A stretch of DNA of 64,000 nucleotides from Sorangium sp025924095 (GTDB taxonomy: Bacteria; Myxococcota_A; Polyangia; Polyangiales; Polyangiaceae). Both the position numbers and the translations under genes were made by a program. The stretch is taken from NCBI RefSeq assembly GCF_051521505.1, contig NZ_CP150356.1:2294001-2358000 (forward strand), in the 5' to 3' direction. The notes under the pieces are model-generated. The model worked only from the letters and a program-made list of their open reading frames with translations. It was not told where the DNA came from and did no database searches. Positions 61,132 through 64,000 of this stretch are shown here, one piece after another; within the stretch, counting starts at the first letter, position 1, and the number at the start of each line of letters is the position of its first letter.

Positions 61132-62781
61132 TCAGGGCGCGGCGACGACCTCGTCGACCAGCGAGAGCAGCGTCGCCGCGTCGAACGGCTTCAGGAGCAG
61201 CCGGGCGTTGACCTGCTGCAGGAACGCCTTGCTGCGCTCCGTGAAGGCGCCGCCGGTCAGGAACACGACCCGGCGCTGCTGCTCGGGTGCGTGCTCGGCG
61301 AGCGACGCGTAGAAATCCATCCCCGTCATATCGGGCATCATGAGGTCGCACAGGATGGCGTCGTAGCGCTCCCCGGAGCGGATCCGGGTGAGCGCGTCGC
61401 GCGCGCTCGCGGTGGCGGTCGTCTCGTGCCGCGGCTCGAGCGTCCCCGCGATCGCGCGCGTGAGCATCGGCTCATCGTCGATGATGAGGACCCGCTGTCG
61501 CGGCGCCACCTCCGGCGCGGCCGCGGCGGGCCTGCCGTTCTCGCGCCGCCCGCTCGACGCGCCGGAGCCGGCGGCCGCCGGGGCGCGCGCCTCGCTGCCC
61601 GTGGCGGCGGGGAGGATGACGCGGAACGTGCTCCCCTCGCCATGGCGGCTCTCCACCTCGATCCGACCCCCCAGCGCCGCGACGATGGCGTGGCAGATCG
61701 CGAGCCCGAGGCCGAGCCCTTCGCCCGCTTCCTTGCTCGTGTAGAACGGCTCGAAGAGCCGCCCGAGCGATCCGGGCGCGATCCCGGCGCCGGTGTCCCG
61801 CACCTCGACGACGACCCACCCCGCGGCATCGCAGCGCGTCGAGAGCTCGATCACGTTCTGCTCGGCGAGCCCTTCGGGGATGGCCTGCGCGGCGTTCACG
61901 ATGAGGTTCAGGAAGACCTGCGCGAGCCGCGGCTCGTTCGCCTCGACGGGCGGCACGTCCTGGAAGCTCCGGACGACGCGGGCGCGGTGCCGGATCTCGT
62001 TCATCGCCATGTGAACGCAGGAGTCGAGCACCCGCCGGGGGTCGACCGGCCCGCGGTGGTCCTCTTCGGCGCGCGAGAAGCTGTGGAGATCGCGCACGAT
62101 GAGCCGCACCCGCTCTGCGCCTTCGCGGGCGTCCTCCAGGAGGCTCAGCACCTCGGAGAGCTCGCTCGAGGTCCCGCGGCCGTCGGCGTGAGGGCGAGCC
62201 CACAGTCCGCTGCGCGGAGCGCTGCTCCGCCGCTCCATCGAGCCGATGCGCCGGAGGGTCGCGTCGACGTTCGCGATGACGAACGCGAGGGGGTTGTTGA
62301 TCTCGTGGGCGACCCCGGCGGCGAGCGTGCCGACGCTCGCCATGCGGCCGGCGAGGACGAGGCGGGCCTGCGTCTGCGCGAGCGCGTGGCGCGCGGCGGC
62401 GTCGCGCGCGGCGCGCTCGCGGGCGACGGCGAGCCGCGCCCGAGCGCCCCCGCCCTCGTTGCCCACGAGCAGGAAATCGCTCGCGCCCGCCGCGAGGATC
62501 CCATCGAGGTCGGCGTCGCGCTCGGTCATCGCGAGGAGGAACACCGCCTCGCCGCCGGGCTGCGCCCGCACGCGGCCGCAGAGCGCCGCGGCGCCGGCCG
62601 GGTCGCTCCAGTCGACGGCGAGCACCGGCGGCGGCTCGCCCAGGCACCGCCCCAGCGCGCGCTCGGGATCGAAGACGACGGCGACGTCCGGCACATGGCG
62701 TCGGATCAGCGCTTCGAATCGCTCGCTCGCCGCGGCGCGCCCGCGGAGAAGCAGGAAGGCGACCGACTCCGCGCAGCCCAT
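61132..62781 (-). CDS. hybrid sensor histidine kinase with C-terminal receiver
   Basis: 549 residues from the ATG at 62781, with GAGAGGA 6 bases upstream; a longer frame from 62874 is unlikely. The N-terminal 120 residues are receiver-like but lack clear phosphate chemistry (VLAVDWSDPAG, GASDFLLVGN). The HisKA H-box is GVAHEINNPLAFV. The HATPase_c part has NLIVNAAQAI, DTGAGIAP and GEGLGLGLAI. The C-terminal receiver has IDDEPMLT, Asp in ILCDLMMPDMTG and Lys in LLLKPFD. No membrane segment is seen, so it is cytoplasmic. No cognate regulator is adjacent. Confidence 0.94.
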   Translation of the reverse strand: MGCAESVAFLLLRGRAAASERFEALIRRHVPDVAVVFDPERALGRCLGEPPPVLAVDWSDPAGAAALCGRVRAQPGGEAVFLLAMTERDADLDGILAAGASDFLLVGNEGGGARARLAVARERAARDAAARHALAQTQARLVLAGRMASVGTLAAGVAHEINNPLAFVIANVDATLRRIGSMERRSSAPRSGLWARPHADGRGTSSELSEVLSLLEDAREGAERVRLIVRDLHSFSRAEEDHRGPVDPRRVLDSCVHMAMNEIRHRARVVRSFQDVPPVEANEPRLAQVFLNLIVNAAQAIPEGLAEQNVIELSTRCDAAGWVVVEVRDTGAGIAPGSLGRLFEPFYTSKEAGEGLGLGLAICHAIVAALGGRIEVESRHGEGSTFRVILPAATGSEARAPAAAGSGASSGRRENGRPAAAAPEVAPRQRVLIIDDEPMLTRAIAGTLEPRHETTATASARDALTRIRSGERYDAILCDLMMPDMTGMDFYASLAEHAPEQQRRVVFLTGGAFTERSKAFLQQVNARLLLKPFDAATLLSLVDEVVAAP

Positions 62782-62967
62782 CGACGTCCTCTCCGTGTCC
62801 TTCGTGGACCCTTTACCGCATCTCCATCCCGGCGTGCAGGCATGGTGATCCCTCCCCCGGCGCCTGCCGCGCACCTTGCCGCGTCGCTGGCCGCTTCCGC
62901 GCCGTTCGCCCGGCGATCGGCTGGCCCCCGTCGCGGCCCCTGCGGTCGGCTCGCCGGTCGCGCGGCG

Positions 62968-63540
62968 CTAGCGAGGGCTCGCCGTCGCGTCGTCGTCCGG
63001 ATCGCCGTCGTCGGCGACCCTCGACGCGCCGTCCGTGAGGGGCGGGTACAGGCTCTCGACGAGCTCCCCGGAGAGCCGCTCCGCGAGGCGCGCGTCCATC
63101 CGCGCCATCGCCTCGCGGAGCCGATCGATCTCCGCCGAGAGCTCCGCCCTGAGCGGCCGGCGCTGCGTCTCCTCGATCGCGGCGAGCTCCGCCAGCGCCT
63201 CCTCGAGGCGGGCGCGCGCCGCCTCGTCCGCGCCGCCCGCGCCGGATCCCCGGACCAGGTGCTCCGCCACGCGCACGCGCCCGCGGTAGCGCACCCGCGT
63301 CCGCTCGAGGAAATCCCGGTACGGCTTCACGGCCCCGCTGAGGGCCTGCACCGCCGCCGCGAGCGCGCGCGCCTCGCCCCGCAGCGCCTCGCGATCGGCG
63401 TCGTCGAGCGCCGGGTTGTGCTCGACGTGGGCCTCGAGCGTGGCCAGCACCTCGCGGGCCCAGCGGAGGTGCCGGAGCCCCGAGGCGCCGCGCGACAGGC
63501 GCCGCCCGGCCGCCCCGCCCGAGCCAGGCCCCGCGCTCAC
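62968..63540 (-). CDS. helical coiled-coil protein, unknown function
   Basis: 190 residues from a GTG at 63540 that overlaps the end of smc (GTGA). Long helices: AREVLATLEAHVEHNPALDDADREALRGEARALAAAVQAL, RARLEEALAELAAIEE, LRAELSAEIDRLREAMARMDARLAERL. The tail is Asp-rich (VADDGDPDDDATASPR). No family recognised. Coupling to smc suggests a role with chromosome organisation, but this is only context. Confidence 0.65.
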   Translation of the reverse strand: MSAGPGSGGAAGRRLSRGASGLRHLRWAREVLATLEAHVEHNPALDDADREALRGEARALAAAVQALSGAVKPYRDFLERTRVRYRGRVRVAEHLVRGSGAGGADEAARARLEEALAELAAIEETQRRPLRAELSAEIDRLREAMARMDARLAERLSGELVESLYPPLTDGASRVADDGDPDDDATASPR

Positions 63541-64000
63541 GCCACCGCCGCCGCCGGCGCCGCCTCGCGCTCCGGGCGCTTCGCCGTCTCGTTGATCCGC
63601 ACGCTGACGAGCTTCGACACGCCGGGCTCCTGCATCGTCACGCCGTAGAGCACGTCGACCGACTGCATCGTGCGCTTGATGTGCGTGATGAGGATGAACT
63701 GCGAGTGGCTCGTCATGCTCCGGATCGCCTCGTTGTAGCGGGTCACGTTCGCCTCATCGAGCGGCGCGTCGACCTCGTCGAGGATGCAGAAGGGCGACGG
63801 CTTGAACTGGAAGATCGCGAAGATGAGCGACACGGCGGTGAGCGCCTTCTCGCCGCCGCTCATGAGCTCGATGTTCCCGAGCTTCTTCCCCGGCGGCTGC
63901 GCCAGGATCTCGATCCCTGTCTCCAGCATGTCGTCGGGGTTCGTCAGCCTGAGCTCCGCCTGCCCGCCGCGGAACATCTTGGGGAAGAGCGCCTTGAAGC
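63537..64000 (-). CDS. smc: SMC chromosome segregation protein, C-terminal part (runs off window)
   Basis: The frame continues past base 64000, so only the ~155 C-terminal residues are seen. ELRLTNPDD, GNIELMSGGEKALTAVSLIFAIF (signature motif) and PFCILDEVDAPLDEANV (Walker B and D-loop) identify the SMC ATPase head. QFILITHIKRTMQSVDVLYGVTMQEPGVSKLVSVR follows. In bacteria it works with ScpA/ScpB to compact and segregate chromosomes. The coiled-coil protein gene overlaps its stop. Confidence 0.96.
   Translation of the reverse strand, partial: FKALFPKMFRGGQAELRLTNPDDMLETGIEILAQPPGKKLGNIELMSGGEKALTAVSLIFAIFQFKPSPFCILDEVDAPLDEANVTRYNEAIRSMTSHSQFILITHIKRTMQSVDVLYGVTMQEPGVSKLVSVRINETAKRPEREAAPAAAVA

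Noticed and set aside
1..64000. rRNA, tRNA, prophage or insertion sequences
   Set aside because: No tRNA-like T-loop with matching acceptor stem, no transposase motif and no phage structural gene was found by reading; a tRNAscan and an IS search would be decisive.

Overview
The window is chromosomal DNA from a very GC-rich, large-genome bacterium. It is most likely a myxobacterium of the Sorangium/Polyangiaceae type. The evidence is gene content: a CarD/CdnL regulator, a Lys/Ala-rich histone H1-like protein, an AgmX/PglI-type C-terminal domain, DUF4388, a Hanks-type Ser/Thr kinase, an orphan NtrC-type activator, many lipoproteins, and an imuA-imuB-dnaE2 cassette. About 50 genes lie on both strands in short operons, often with ATGA or GTGA overlaps. 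Almost every gene has long antisense open frames that are GC artefacts. I saw no rRNA, tRNA, CRISPR array, prophage or intact insertion sequence.

Layout. Positions 1-13.8 kb hold a truncated TPR/peptidase-MA protein, an NtrC-like regulator, a DUF4388 protein, a zincin with zinc knuckles, a parvulin isomerase, membrane proteins, pterin dehydratase, RNase III, an outer-membrane barrel and TrmL. Positions 13.9-24.8 kb hold CarD, an OmpA-like lipoprotein with Ppx/GppA, the H1-like protein, an HNH nuclease, a DEDDh exonuclease with a WYL-like tail, a retropepsin-like lipoprotein and CoaD. Positions 24.9-32.6 kb hold a site-2 protease, a Ser/Thr kinase, PcnB, a transglutaminase, a Nudix hydrolase and a TetR regulator.

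Positions 32.6-41.4 kb are the most unusual part. A class I isoprenoid-synthase-like gene (DDxxD) is followed by a small peptide that looks like a nitrile-hydratase-type (NHLP) RiPP leader. The peptide's stop overlaps the start of a class II terpene-cyclase-like gene (DxDD), which in turn overlaps a membrane adenylate cyclase. A divergent papain/hydrolase fusion and a convergent B12-binding radical-SAM-like protein with an altered cysteine motif flank this operon. I propose a terpenoid-RiPP hybrid pathway. This is inference and no product is known.

Positions 41.8-49.2 kb carry two stand-alone receiver proteins, a CheB-CheR-PAS fusion whose CheB triad is degenerate, and another TetR regulator. 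Positions 49.2-55 kb carry a UdgX-type uracil-DNA-binding protein behind two perfect hairpins, a Kup potassium transporter, and two divergent citrate-synthase paralogues. One paralogue is fused to a DNA-binding domain and the other has palindromic operators upstream. Positions 55-61 kb are the imuA-imuB-dnaE2 mutasome. Positions 61-64 kb hold a hybrid histidine kinase, a small coiled-coil protein and the 3' end of smc, which runs off the window.
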